A program made the translations under genes and the position numbers. A stretch of 64,000 nucleotides of DNA from Pectinophora gossypiella (lineage: Eukaryota > Arthropoda > Insecta > Lepidoptera > Gelechiidae): assembly GCF_024362695.1 (NCBI RefSeq), contig NC_065425.1, positions 1,493,001 through 1,557,000 of the forward strand, read 5' to 3'. Every line of letters begins with the position of its first letter. Position 1 is the first letter of the stretch. This document shows positions 1-10,904 of the stretch, one piece after another. The notes under the pieces are model-generated. The model ran no database searches, was not told where the DNA came from, and was given only the letters and a program-made list of their open reading frames with translations.

Positions 1-89
1 CTTTCACGGCTCAAATACACCGTACAATACACTAAATAAGCATTAATAAATAAGCGGACTTGGTTAGCGTCGGTCTTCTACCCGCCACA

Positions 90-300
90 TCATTACTAAT
101 TTAAGAGCCACGCTCTTGTCGCTGTAGCATTCTTTATTCTTGTCTATCAAAGGCCAATTCTCTGACTTCTTTATAAAACACGTCGTTCACCTTCTCTTTA
201 ATTTGTTCCATGTAAGCTCTTCTTGGTCTTCCCCTTCCTCTCTTCCCTTCTATAATGTTTTTAATAACAACATGTCTTAATCATCTTGCCTCTTCTATCC
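90..300 (-). repeat. 3' fragment of a non-LTR retrotransposon (family A)
   Basis: The reverse strand encodes the C-terminal tail of a LINE reverse-transcriptase ORF (EGKRGRGRPRRAYMEQIKEK) with a stop nearby. It lies in the partial CtBP intron at the left edge (1-528), in which I see no coding exon. A related fragment is at 6188-6422. Confidence 0.7.
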
Positions 301-528
301 TTAATAACTCTCAATGTGTGTCTCCTTCTAGCATTTCCTATTTAGTAATCCTTTCTGTCCAACTTATTCTTATTATCTGCCTGTATATGACCCCATCTAA
401 GAACAATAAATCCTGCGTCGTGACATCTGTTATTATTAGTTATGATCCAGTTTATTTACGTAGGTGAATAGGTTTAACCGCTGCTTATTTTTCTTATTAA
501 GTGACTAATGTAAACTTGTGCCCCCCAG

Positions 529-728
529 GGCCGGAGCAGGTCCGCGAGGCGGCGGCGGGCTGCGCCCGCATCCGCGGCGACACGCTCGGCATCGTGGGGC
601 TCGGCCGCATCGGCTCCGCCGTCGCGCTGCGGGCCAAGGCCTTCGGCTTCAACGTCATCTTCTACGACCCCTACCTGCCCGACGGCATAGAGAAGTCGCT
701 GGGGCTAACGAGGGTCTACACGCTGCAG
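529..728 (+). CDS. CtBP: CtBP exon a: Rossmann fold
   Basis: The acceptor follows a C-rich tract (ccccccag) and the donor is CAG|gtaaac. Two bases finish a codon from the missing upstream exon, then 66 codons. It begins GPEQVREAA and contains the dinucleotide-binding motif GLGRIG and the strand FNVIFYDPYLPDG. It is extremely GC-rich at third positions compared with the AT-rich introns. Confidence 0.96.
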
Positions 729-3700
729 GTAAACATAACACCACATAAACAATAAATTAGTCGACATCATATAACCATAGAATAAGGAATAATACTAAGT
801 ATAGAACGACAATTCCGCTCCCCACCAGCATCTGAGCTAGGTTTACTTCAAACAACTGGGACCGACTGCTTAACGTGCCCACCAAAGCGCGGATCATGTC
901 TTACTTTAGGGCAATCGGGCAATCAACCCGCAATGTCCTAATCAAACCAGGGATCACAAAGTGATTGTTGTGATTATGTCCCCACCGGTATTCGAATCCG
1001 GGACCTCCGAATCGTGGGACTCCGAACCAACGATCAACCACTGGATCACAGAGTTTTGTTCGTTTGAGTAAACCCGTGACACAGGCGACATCGCACAGAC
1101 TCACGCCGCTACTGCTGTTGGTGTGCTGAAGCCTTTATATAACCAGCCTTCGCAGCATGGCAACCGCGGGCGTGGTGCGAATCACATCGATGTCTTCGGC
1201 CAATAGCCGTGCGACGTCTATCTACGTAGATAGCATTCGCTGTGTCTATTGGTGGAAGCCCTCTTTGCCGTGCAAACCCTGCCGATGTGTTTAACGTTTA
1301 ATGTTGTTATGTTTCAGGACCTCCTATTCCAGAGTGACTGCGTGTCATTGCACTGCAGCTTAAACGAGCACAATCACCACCTCATCAATGAATTTACTAT
1401 CAAACAGATGCGCCCAGGTACATACCGCGTTTACAATACATTCATAGCAATAACTTAATTTCTGACATTGAAAGGTAGTAGTGTAATAGTTTGATAAATG
1501 AGCGTTGTAGCATAGAATAAGGAATAATACTACGTATAGAACGGCAACTCCCCGCCCCGCGCTTAATTCGTATCGTTCGCCGACTTCACCCCCTCTGGGC
1601 CTTACTTTAGTCATAAATGTGTTATACTTTATTCTACGTCCAAAGGCAATTCCCGTCTATAATTTCTCTGAGGACCCTGCCCACCGCATTAAGGATTGAG
1701 GGTTGTATGTATATATCATTATCACTAATTTAAGAGCCAACCCGGACAACCCTGAGCGAACCCTGTGACAAATGGGATAATGATGATGACTAATTTAAGA
1801 GCCACACTCTTGTCGGTGCAGCATTCTCCATGCTACTTTTTAGGGAAAAATAGGGCGGTGGTTTCCTTGCTTTCCGCTCTGTCGCGTACTCTGTCTGACG
1901 CGAGTGGGATGGCGTAGGCTATTTTAAAGTCGTACTAGGACCGTCGGCCGTATGTATAGTCACTTCAATAACGATATTTCCGCCTTTCTATAGAAATGTT
2001 TACATTCCACGGGCATTGTTTGAGGATAACAAACAAACAAATTATTATAATAAAGGCTTACGTATTTCCCTGTCCTGTCTTCAGTACTTTAGCGATCTTA
2101 TTACGTAAGGTCCAGTGTAGGACGTAGATTTAGAAATTCAGGAAGTTCAATCAAATTAACATCATAGTGAAGATTAACCCTGACACCAGGGTTGAGGTCT
2201 TTCACCTCGCGACCCACACGAGATAAGAAAAGTGAAAATTGGCTTATATTGTGTCTAGTATCGCTAGTGTCGATTGCAGTTCGAATTTCAAACTAGACAA
2301 ACGCAAAAACTTACCCCGGACACTTCATACAAAAATCTTATTGTTACCGTGTTCCACCTAACAAGTAATTGGGTAGTTTCCTAGATCAAAGATAAATTAT
2401 GAAATTCTGATTACTGAATAAAGACAGATCTAAAGGTGACAAAAAAGTTATCTTTTTACATTTAACCTATTTATGAATTTTAATAAAGAAGAATGTAATA
2501 ATAAGTGCGACATTTTAAGACGTTTTTTTTGTGTGAAAAAGCATGTCCATGTGACGTCATTTCTATGACGTCCCAGGTTGCTTTTTCATACAAATTCCAT
2601 AGTAATTTCGCGTGCGTGTGTTTCGTGTGTTTATGTTTAGTAAAAAGTAACTGATTTGACTAGTTGGAAACTACCCTATTGCAAGTGAGATACAATCCAC
2701 GCGTGTTCCTTCTTAACGGTTTATGGCCATTAAAGACTAAAGTAATACCCAGAAGGAGTGAGGTCAGCGCCCTATACGAATTGGTGCGGGGCGAAGATTT
2801 ACCGTTCTATACCAGTGCTATTCCTTATTCTATGGCAAAAGTGTTATAAGTAAAAAGTGAATAAATACAATCTCAAACAAATCTGCAAGAAGAAACGTCA
2901 AGTAAAAGGAAGAACTCAATATGGCGACGACAGACGAAGTAGTGGATTGGATCAAAAAGCACAAATGCATCTTATTTCTTGTTGCGATGTTTATATTTGT
3001 TGCTTTAGTCCGTCTAGGTGCGTTCCTACTTAATACACACATTTAAATGTGCATATATATCACACATGCATATTATGTATGAGGTCCAGGTTCGATTTCC
3101 GACGGGGACATTTTCAAAATCACTTTGTTTGGTAAGAAGATTGTAAGCTTGAATCAACTGATTTTTAGCTATGTTTGGTGGAAATGGGTTCAGGTCTTCA
3201 AGGTCATCAGGTCGTTTGTTAAGTGTGATAGGAATGTTACAAGCTCTGTTTGCTTGCAAGCATATGTGGGATAGCATTTTTAACCTTTTGTTATAATAAT
3301 TGAGTACTTTTTTTTGGTCGGGGGTTTTTTAAATTTTTAATTTATTCATTTTATTCAAGTTATTAATCATTGATGGTTGATGTTGTTTGCAGGCGCGTTC
3401 CTAGTGAACACGGCGCGCGGTGGGCTGGTGGACGACGAGGGGCTCGCTGCGGCGCTCAAGCAGGGCCGCATCCGCGCCGCCGCGCTCGACGTGCATGAGA
3501 ACGAGCCCTTTAACGTGTTCCAGGTGACCACCACACACGTACCATACGCCGCTGCATGTGCACCACAAAACTATGGGACCAAAAACTCCGAATCTTAGTC
3601 ACGTCCACCCCTTACGAGCCCTGAAACGTGTTCCAGATGACACACACACCATTTCATGTGAACCACAAAACCATGGAACAAACCAGAATCCTACTCAACC

Positions 3701-6700
3701 CAAGAACAAGGCTTATAGAGAGAATGCCAGTTCGATTTGTAATTATAACAAGAACTTTTTTAATTATTATGAATCTATGAAAGCGCTGTTCGGACAACGG
3801 ATTGCGTACCTCCACGGTAATTACGTCGTAACGCCACAGCTTCGAATCTCGACTCTGGCTTTAAACCACTGAATTCGACTTTGAATTTGAATTCCAGTTT
3901 GGATCATAGTTAATGAAATGAATGTCATGTGGTTTCACAGGATTTGTGTCCGGTAAATGGCAATAGGCTCGCCCCGTACATGGGACATAAATATAGGTGG
4001 CGAGAAGCTGGTGTATATAATCCATAGGCGGCGGTGACTACTGCCTCTTCGCCGTCCAAGTCCGTTTCTGTTACGGAGAATTTTAAATGTTGTAACATTA
4101 TGCTTCCCTCCCCAGGGCCCGCTAAAGGAGGCGCCGAACGTGCTATGCACGCCGCACGCGGCGTTCTACTCGGACGCGTCGGCGCAGGAGCTGCGCGAGA
4201 TGGCCGCCTCCGAGATCCGCCGCGCCATCGTCGGGCGCATACCCGACTGTCTACGGAACTGCGTTAACAAGGTATTGTACACATAATAACGTTATGCGCG
4301 TAGGATAAACAATGATACTACGTATAGAACGGCAACTCACCGCTCGTATCGTATCAGGTTTATCGATCGGTCTGGATCGGTATGTGAATTTCCGTGGTCC
4401 CTGCCTACCCCAGCGGGAAATAGGTGTGATCTTATATATGTATGTCCTGATGAATGGAAGAGGAATACACGTTGTGCCGACCTCACAAAGAGTGGTATAG
4501 GGCCAGGAGGATGTTGTACTCCGGTTGACTAGCAGTGGGACGTATATAAGCTGCTTGTGTTAGGAATGATATGCACAGTCATGAGCATTATCATGTACCC
4601 ACTTTAGAACCCTGTCGCACTATCATATTTGACATTTAATGAGACTTACGGTTTAATTTGTCAAAGTTAATGTGACATGGTATCAAAGTGCACACATATT
4701 AGTACTCGCGACCGTACTTTTGAATATGTAAAATAAAGTATTATATATGTTTGTCTGTGTACTAATGGTCCACGTGTCCCAGGACTACTTCCTGCCGTCG
4801 GCGGCGCCGGTGCTGGCCCCGCCCGCCGCGCCGCTGCCCACGCCGCAGCCGCCGCCCAGCACCTACAGCGAAGGTACATACCACACAACACACACTCTCA
4901 TATGTAAAACAAGTGTATCACGGCCCTCAATTTTCATCGTCGCTTTATTAAAATCATGCAAGCGCCTTTCAGAAGAACATACGGATGCGATTTTTGTTAG
5001 CATAACTAATAGACAAGCTATGGTCGACTTTTATCCGGAATGTAATTAGAACAATATCCTTTCTGTTGAAATAGCATCATAATGTGATTTTACAAAAGGC
5101 GCTTATGTGATTTTCACTATAAGATTATTTATTGTAATAGCTACGTCTATTGTAGGCAATGGACATTGTGATAGTTCTTCTAATATACTTGTCTGGGTAT
5201 GGAGCATGTTCCACCACAATGCATGCTCCAAGGAGAATTAGTAGGTGAAGGTGTTTTATGGTTAATAGCCGGGACCAATTGCTGAGGGTCAGCGTATATC
5301 GCCGCGTACGGTAGAGCAAATGGAATCTTATATTAGCAACGAACGCTTTCACGCGCTCTTTATTGCTTCGCGGTCCAATATACCGCCTCACCTCTGTGCA
5401 CGAAATCATCTTACTTTTCCGGACTACCACACCTGATTGTCCAAAACGGATTGGTTGTTGATGCCGATTCGCCATTCAGTCTGCAATGTCCTACCCAAAC
5501 AAACCCTCTACCAATTGACTGAGGAGAGGTGCTGTGCTTAGCAGTGGGACGCATATAGACTGTTTACGTTATGTTATGCTCGTCTGGATCAATAATGTGC
5601 TGTTCCTGGGAATATTTCCACTATGGTTATATTCTCGGTAGTAAAAATTCGTAAACGTTATGTAAAAAGAGCTTTATTATCTAGCCTTTAGGCAGGTACG
5701 ATCAGAGTACAAGAAAGAATAATTTAAAAAAAAATTGCAGCCTGTATCCTTTCTATCAAAGAGGGGTTACAACAGGAATATTCCCCCTTTGGTAACGTTT
5801 TCGGGAACAGCATATCACTAGTCTGGATGATTGAAAACTAGACAGAGGATTCCCAAAGTTGATGCAGTAGTGTACAGCATATACTAGGTTATACAGGTTG
5901 TGAGACGTTTGTTACGTAAAAATTGAGTATTCAAAGTGTTAAAGATATTTTGGAACTTGTGTGATGTAACGCGTGTGCGTGCGGCAGGCATGAACGGCGG
6001 GTACTACGGCAGCGGCGGCGGGGCGCAGGCCGCTCACTCCACCACGGCGGTGCATGAGCCGCCCGCGCTGCCGCCGCAACCGCAGCCGCAGCCGCCGCCG
6101 CAGCAGCCGCCCATCACTCTGGTAACACGCCACACACCACACACTACACCTACACACACCACAACGTTAACATAACATCATTCTACCATCATTAATTTAA
6201 AGAGCTACGCTCTTGTCGGTGTAACATTCTCCATTCTTGTCTATCAAGGGCCCATCCTTTAACTTCCTTAAAAGACACGACATTCACCTTCTCTTTAATC
6301 TGTTCCATGTAAGCTCTTCTTGGTATTCCCCTTCCTCTCTTTTCTTGTAGCTTCTTCTATGATGTTTTCAATAAATTCGTCGTGTCTTATTAAGTGTCCA
6401 ATCATCTTACCTCTTCTGTCCTCATAAAATATATAAAAGACACAAAATGCCTAAAGTAGGATTGCGTTCAGCCTCCTTCTACGGCCGACCGCAGCAGGGA
6501 TGATAGCACTTTTATTATCTCTACGACAGCCAATAGAAAAGTAGGCAAGCCAAGGAGTAAAAGTAACGGCTGAATGTGAATACAGCTGCAGTAATCATTG
6601 CGCTAACTTACCGGGTGAGAGCCCTCCGCGCTCCCCATTTGTTCAGCCAAATAGTTAATGCCATTTGCGCTAAATTGCATTAACCCTATTTTCACCCTGT

Positions 6701-8023
6701 AACACACCCACACTGGCAAAAATATTCGTCATCGAGTAACACTTCGATTGACATCCTCAGTGGCGTAATTGAAGGACATAGTTAGCAATGATTTCATTGA
6801 AAGACAGTGTCGTCACTGAAGGACATAAAGGAGTATAGTGACCACAGTAAGAGGCATTGTGACGTCACTGAGGGACATTGTGCTGAAGGATATTCTAACT
6901 AAAATATTCTATCAAGTTCATATTATACATTGTTTTAAGTCTACGCAGTTATTATCATAATTAAAACACATGATACCGGGTTTTTACCGCGTTTAAAGTA
7001 GGGATATGAGACTCCCGATATTTCGACGCTGTTGCAAGTGCCATGATCACGGGATGCAAAGCGGCAAAGAAAGAGGGTAGACAGATATGTCTGCCCGTAG
7101 AAAATTATGGATCTACCTACTCCACTCCCATCTCATCAGTCATCCCGTGATCATGGCACTTGTAACAGTGTCGAAATATCGGGAGTCTCATATCCCTACT
7201 TTAAACGCTGTTAGAAACCGTTATTATGTGTTTTAATTAAGTGTCATATTAATTAAATTATGATATATTTTTCTTCGCTGTTTAGTTCAGCGACGTCCCG
7301 GTCCGTCAATGACACAGTCAACCAGTAAACAACTGTTATTCGATGTTATGATGACGTACCTACATGCAGTTTGTTATGTTAAAGGTGTTGGGACCCTTGC
7401 TCAGCAAAAATAGATGGCGTAAGTGTAGCGGTGATCGAAATTATAGTTTTTTTTTGTCATAGATAAAGTAAACTAAATGAGCTCTACACATTTTTGCCAC
7501 TACTTGGTCTCAAGAACCTACAAACAATAAAAAATATTATAAATCTTTCCTATTTTCTTCAGGTTTACTTTGGGTCTGCCAGCAGTGGGCGTCGTACGGC
7601 TGATGATGATGATATATATACACAAATAAACCTTTACAAAACTGCTTTTATATGTAGTTTCTAATAATAAGTTATAAAAATAACATTTAAGTAGGAAGTT
7701 GACAATAACTTCAGACCCAGAGTAAACCTAAATAGAAAACGTTTATAATTTTTTTTTATTGTATGTAGGTTCTCTAGACCTTCAAGTAGTGGCAAAAAGG
7801 TGTAGAGCTCATTTAGCCTAGTTTATCTATGATAAAAATAATAATTTCGATCACCGAATGGCATGGCTACACTTACGCCATCTATTGTGTCGAGCTAGGG
7901 TCCCAACACCCTTAACTTTTAGATATAATTTTACAACTTGCAATTTTTCCTTTCCAGCCAATAAACACGTCGGAGCCGGCGAACCACCAGCTGCCCAAGC
8001 AGGAGAGCTCTGACGTCCACTAG
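529..8023 (+). CDS. CtBP: C-terminal-binding protein, seven 3' coding exons (5' part outside window)
   Basis: Exons are 529-728, 1318-1417, 3393-3523, 4116-4271, 4783-4873, 5988-6121 and 7958-8023; all junctions are GT/AG and phases close, giving 291 residues plus a split codon. CtBP is a nuclear corepressor of the D-2-hydroxyacid dehydrogenase family that binds NAD(H) and docks on PxDLS-containing repressors. Visible here are the Rossmann motif GIVGLGRIGSA, the substrate-site arginine in NTARGG, the glutamate in DVHENEPF and the catalytic histidine in CTPHAAFYS. The core continues to RNCVNK and is followed by a low-complexity Pro/Gln/Gly tail ending SSDVH, like the long-tail isoforms of insects. 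Roughly the first third, including the PxDLS-binding cleft, should lie upstream of base 1. Identification is by recalled family sequence and is very secure for the core; the tail is less conserved. Confidence 0.96.
775..850 (+). repeat. Short dispersed repeat (ataaggaataatacta family)
   Basis: The tract catagaataaggaataatac followed by agaacggcaactccccgc recurs at about 1505-1610, 4299-4345 and 45515-45620. It recurs inverted at 2725-2840, 17765-17905 and 54880-54990. The longer inverted copies extend to gacacttcatacaaa. The element type is unknown. Confidence 0.6.
853..1060 (-). repeat. tRNA-derived SINE, inverted
   Basis: The reverse strand shows a degenerate tRNA-like head with a B box (ggattcgaataccgg) followed by the body gcacgttaagc. 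It lies in the CtBP intron between exons a and b. It belongs to the SINE family seen full-length at 21722-22075. Confidence 0.7.
1318..1417 (+). CDS. CtBP: CtBP exon b: nucleotide-binding domain
   Basis: The acceptor is gtttcag|GAC and the donor CCCAG|gtacat; it enters in phase 0 and leaves one base over. It encodes DLLFQSDCVSLHCSLNEH and INEFTIKQMRP, matching CtBP between the GxGxxG helix and the NTARGG loop. Confidence 0.96.
1787..1950 (+). repeat. Dispersed repeat shared with 48838-48998
   Basis: The sequence from taagagccacactcttgtcg through agggaaaaatagggcggtgg to gtcgtactagga recurs inverted in CFAP58 intron 5. Its first 50 bp are also the end of the family A LINE fragments, suggesting a SINE that shares a LINE tail. 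Confidence 0.55.
2378..2690 (+). repeat. Non-coding repeat family, four long copies
   Basis: Defined by caaagataaattatgaaatt at one end and tgatttgactagttggaaac at the other, with a tgacgtcat-like core. Other long copies are 15540-15790, 21030-21245 and 63567-63780. Short inverted ends are near 52705, 53700 and 58240. No ORF is seen; probably a MITE. Confidence 0.7.
2921..3046 (+). CDS. Possible 41-residue membrane peptide ORF or alternative CtBP exon
   Basis: A short ORF lies in the CtBP intron between exons b and c, in unique DNA flanked by repeat fragments. It starts at an ATG in the context caatATGG after an AT-rich leader. It has a charged N-terminus (MATTDEVVDWIKKHKC), one hydrophobic stretch able to span a membrane (about residues 17-32), and ends GAFLLNTHI before TAA. 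The end resembles the start of the next CtBP exon (GAFLVNT). The tract ctag|gtgcg at 3014-3021 could act as a phase-1 donor joining exon c in frame, or as an acceptor giving a truncated CtBP. I do not recognise the peptide. It may instead be chance or a decayed duplicate of exon c; expression is unproven. Confidence 0.3.
   Translation: MATTDEVVDWIKKHKCILFLVAMFIFVALVRLGAFLLNTHI
3090..3330 (-). repeat. Dispersed repeat related to 59330-59720
   Basis: The tract aggtcatcaggtcgtttgtt, followed by tgcttgcaagcatat and a T-rich end with cggggg, is the inverted counterpart of 59380-59600. Probably a non-autonomous DNA element; the superfamily is not recognised. Confidence 0.6.
3393..3523 (+). CDS. 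CtBP: CtBP exon c: catalytic Arg and Glu
   Basis: The acceptor is tttgcag|GCG and the donor CAG|gtgacc. Two bases complete the Gly codon, followed by 43 codons. It holds AFLVNTARGGLVDDEGL and DVHENEPFNVFQ, so it carries two of the three family catalytic residues. Confidence 0.96.
4116..4271 (+). CDS. CtBP: CtBP exon d: catalytic His, end of core
   Basis: The acceptor is ctccccag|GGC and the donor AAG|gtattg; it is 52 codons in phase 0. It contains APNVLCTPHAAFYSDAS (catalytic His), then EIRRAIVGRIPD and RNCVNK, where the conserved dehydrogenase core ends. Confidence 0.96.
4570..4735 (+). repeat. MITE-like repeat (agacttacggtttaatttg family)
   Basis: It contains tgtacccactttagaaccct and agacttacggtttaatttg. 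Other copies are 26400-26560 (-), 27885-28020 (+) and 49470-49622 (-). The last abuts a CFAP58 splice donor. Confidence 0.65.
4783..4873 (+). CDS. CtBP: CtBP exon e: Ala/Pro-rich tail
   Basis: The acceptor is tgtcccag|GAC and the donor GAAG|gtacat; one base is left over. It encodes DYFLPSAAPVLAPPAAP and a PTPQPPPSTYSE stretch, a low-complexity tail following the aromatic pair that also follows NCVNK in insect CtBP. Confidence 0.88.
5195..5580. repeat. Diverged SINE fragments
   Basis: An inverted stretch (5195-5290) matches the SINE body (tggttaatagccgggaccaa). A direct tail (about 5500-5580) ends agcagtgggacgcatataga. The pieces are old and interrupted by unique sequence, in the intron between CtBP exons e and f. 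Confidence 0.5.
5988..6121 (+). CDS. CtBP: CtBP exon f: Gly and Pro/Gln-rich tail
   Basis: The acceptor is gcggcag|GCA and the donor CTG|gtaaca; phases match exons e and g. It encodes MNGGYYGSGGG, then HEPPALPPQPQPQPPPQQPP. The CCG/CAG repeats that encode the Pro/Gln run make it a likely site of length variation. Confidence 0.88.
6188..6422 (-). repeat. 3' fragment of a non-LTR retrotransposon (family A)
   Basis: The reverse strand encodes GHLIRHDEFIENIIE and, in a shifted frame, the RGRGRPR-type and MEQIKEKVNVV tail typical of LINE ORF C-termini. At least one frameshift is present, so it is dead. Confidence 0.7.
6945..7235. repeat. Foldback MITE with about 110-bp arms
   Basis: Arms read ...gataccgggtttttaccgcg...gagactcccgatatttcgac...gtgccatgatcacggg and the inverse. 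Partial copies occur at 23478-23695, 26950-27045, 47625-47775 and 56050-56215. There is no ORF, and it is in the intron before the last CtBP exon. Confidence 0.75.
7383..7911. mobile_element. piggyBac-like MITE flanked by TTAA
   Basis: TTAA occurs at 7379-7382 and 7912-7915. The termini ggtgttgggaccct and agggtcccaacacc open long inverted repeats of roughly 190 bp (atagatggcgtaagtgtag; tgagctctacac; aggtttactttgggtctg). The centre is non-coding and contains a gatgat run. The TTAA duplication suggests the piggyBac superfamily; no transposase is present. Confidence 0.7.
7958..8023 (+). CDS. CtBP: CtBP last coding exon
   Basis: The acceptor is tttccag|CCA and the stop is TAG at 8021-8023. It encodes PINTSEPANHQLPKQE and SSDVH. 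It lies 47 bp downstream of the piggyBac-like MITE in the preceding intron. Confidence 0.88.
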   Translation, partial: PINTSEPANHQLPKQESSDVH

Positions 8024-9054
8024 ACTACGCTACGTTACAGTACCGTCGCCACCCGTCACGTCACCAGACAAACAATAGTTTTATCCTTCCATCGCAACTA
8101 TGTCATAAGTACTTGTAAGCCAACGAGTCAATACAAATGTGCCGCGCAGTTTGCATTGAGACGCTCCAGCGGCGAGGACTGATGACGTCACGACACTCGA
8201 TATACCCTGTGATGTGATCCGCGCGAGCTGACGTAGCCAGGAGTCCAAGGTTGCATACTAAGCGTCTAGTCGATTCGCAGGATATACTTCGATTCGCAGG
8301 ATATACTTGCTATAAGTGGCTATAACCCTGTTAAACGTAATATGATTAAAATGCTGCACGACAGAGATGTAGTAAATCGCCTAGCACAATAGACATATCT
8401 CTCGTCTCATTCGCACCATTGGTGTTTTAAAGGGCCCGATTGGCCACTGCGCTGAGATCTATTGTGACCAAATCCCTAAGGAGTCCTCCAGACCAATCCG
8501 TTTGATGAGATCCACTGTTTTTTTGGGAGGACGATTATATGATACCCTGTGGGTCCATTATATGGCCCCCCAGTGCCCAGCTTCTGTGCATGAGAGCCTC
8601 ACAGCTGCACAGCAGGTGTAAAGGCATCTCATCTTGCTTTAAACAATCTGCATAAAGGGGAGTCATTTAGCTCCATTCTATGTAGGTGCTTGTTGAGTCT
8701 GCAGTGACATGTGAGGGCCCTTATTAGGTTTAGAACCTTCCTTAGCAAGAGTAAGAACCGGTAACGTTATACAGGTTAATAATACGAAAGAGGCGAGAGA
8801 TATGTCGTTCTAATTATATTCCGTTACAGGCTATGCGTTTCAGAGCAATACGTCTGGTCCGTACGAGCTGCCGGTGTGGACAGACTTGAAACTTTGAGGA
8901 TCGGGGGTTAAAATGACCAATAAAACCAATTCATCCAAAAAACAATATTCCAATTTGACATTTGCGCATATATAGTAATGTGCGCAATGCCGAGTAATGT
9001 CAAATAGCAACGTTGCTTTTATAATTGAATAGCTTTTATGTGGTCTTTATAAAC

Positions 9055-9290
9055 CAGCAGACAACTTGCAGCCACTGTTGATACGAAATCCTAATATGGA
9101 TATGATGAACCTTATGGTGATAGGCGTAAGAGAGGAAAACATCTTTTTGGAACGCGGATTGCACGCAAACACAAGTAAATGACAGTTGAGGTAAATCAAC
9201 AGCAAGGCATGTCAAGGGACTTAACAGCTGTCGATGACTGGGTGCATATATTATACACCTCAGCCTATCCCTTTGAGGATACAGGCGTGA
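9055..9290 (+). repeat. SINE fragment shared with 48370-48545
   Basis: The tract gacaacttgcagccactg, then atgatgaaccttatggtgat, occurs in both places. It lies within the putative CtBP 3' UTR, so if that UTR is real it carries SINE-derived sequence. Confidence 0.55.
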
Positions 9291-10904
9291 TGCATGTAAT
9301 ACGTAACTCGTTTTATAATTGAGTATTTTGATGCGAACAGTCCGTACGAACCATACTCATTGCTCTGGACTGGTTCCAGCAATATCCTATGGCTGCAACA
9401 ATGAAAGCGCAGGCGCATGCGAGTTAGTAATTCCCTTTTTTGCATCACGCTCTCGATTACTATCAGCGTTCGTCGTATCAACAAAGATCTAATTACGTAG
9501 TTTCGAAGGTCCCCCCCATAAACATGGTAAAGAATGCACGGGCGCTATGTTGGTTCACGTGTCGCCTCGAAAGTGTGACTGCAAGTTGTCTCCTGTGGCT
9601 CTGCCCACTTCATTATGGATTATGGGCGTGTGTTGTCTGTGATTAAGCAAGTATATGCGCACGATTCTTTCTATAATTACAAACGGTTAATAGGGTAGTT
9701 GACAAGTTTCAAAAACTAGGTTTTCATCATAGTTCCAAAATAGACATAAATTGATAGCCAAATGTGAAAACAGAATCGAAATTCGTTGAAATGTGAAATA
9801 GTTATAGCCATCCGAAATCAAAGAGAAAGAAATGTTAATAGGAATGCATGATATCATGTTCAGGAGTTCAAGCTACAATCAGCTACAAATGCCGTTTTGC
9901 TATAAAGTAAAAACTTTAAAATATCCGGCGTTGGATGAGATATTGAAAAACAGATTTCAGATTTATCTTTAGCATGTTCGCGAGTTGATGATAATAAAAT
10001 AACACCAGTCAAGTACCCTTCTAGTGCGCGCTTTCATTGTTAGGCCTCCTAACTAGTTACACATTAGATCGGGACCTCGGATTAGGTGGTCAAAAAAATA
10101 TAAAAATGTACAAATAAAAATGACATGATTATCAAAATTGAAAATATACTATTGTACCTACGATGATAAATAAATTAATTAATTTACGTACAGTCAGAAA
10201 GCTCGATTATTTTTGTAACTGTAGTCTGTTGATGACGTCACAGCAACCGTTGTCCTGTATCGATGATGTCACAGTTCTCGTGTGAAAGCGGAACAAGTAT
10301 GATATAATACCGGCCCGTACAGTCTCCTTTATTTGCGAGAATAGGGCCGTGGATAACCTCTGTTTTGGCAGAGCATTATGGGCTTCAACTTATTGCCAAG
10401 AGTAAGTTTATAAAGTGCCCGAGTTCCTAATGATTTTATCTAATGTTTGGATAGACTCTTGACATGTTTGGAGTGCGGTTCTCCTTGAATAGATCGCTCC
10501 AATCAAATACTTAATTTGAGCTTACGTCGGATAAGTACATTCGTAGCGATAGTGTTGATATAAAGATAATGATTGTGGGATGACATTGATTATTTGATAT
10601 AATAAATGAACGTTATAATGTTACAAGTATATGTTTACGAATGAAATTAAGGAATATAAAATAATACATTTATGTTTAAACCGTCTCAGTGCAAACGTCG
10701 CGCGGATAATTGAAGTGAGCGAATAGTTGATTCTGTGTTTGTATTCGGTAAGTTGGGACAGCTATATATAAATAAATATGTTGCTGTTATGTGTTATGCG
10801 TGAGGACCTATGGGGGATGTGTGTATGTAAAGAGGGAGGGATGAAGTGATGTGAAGTCGTGCGAGTGGGCAGGGAACGCGGTACTAGAGTACTGAGAGAT
10901 GTAG

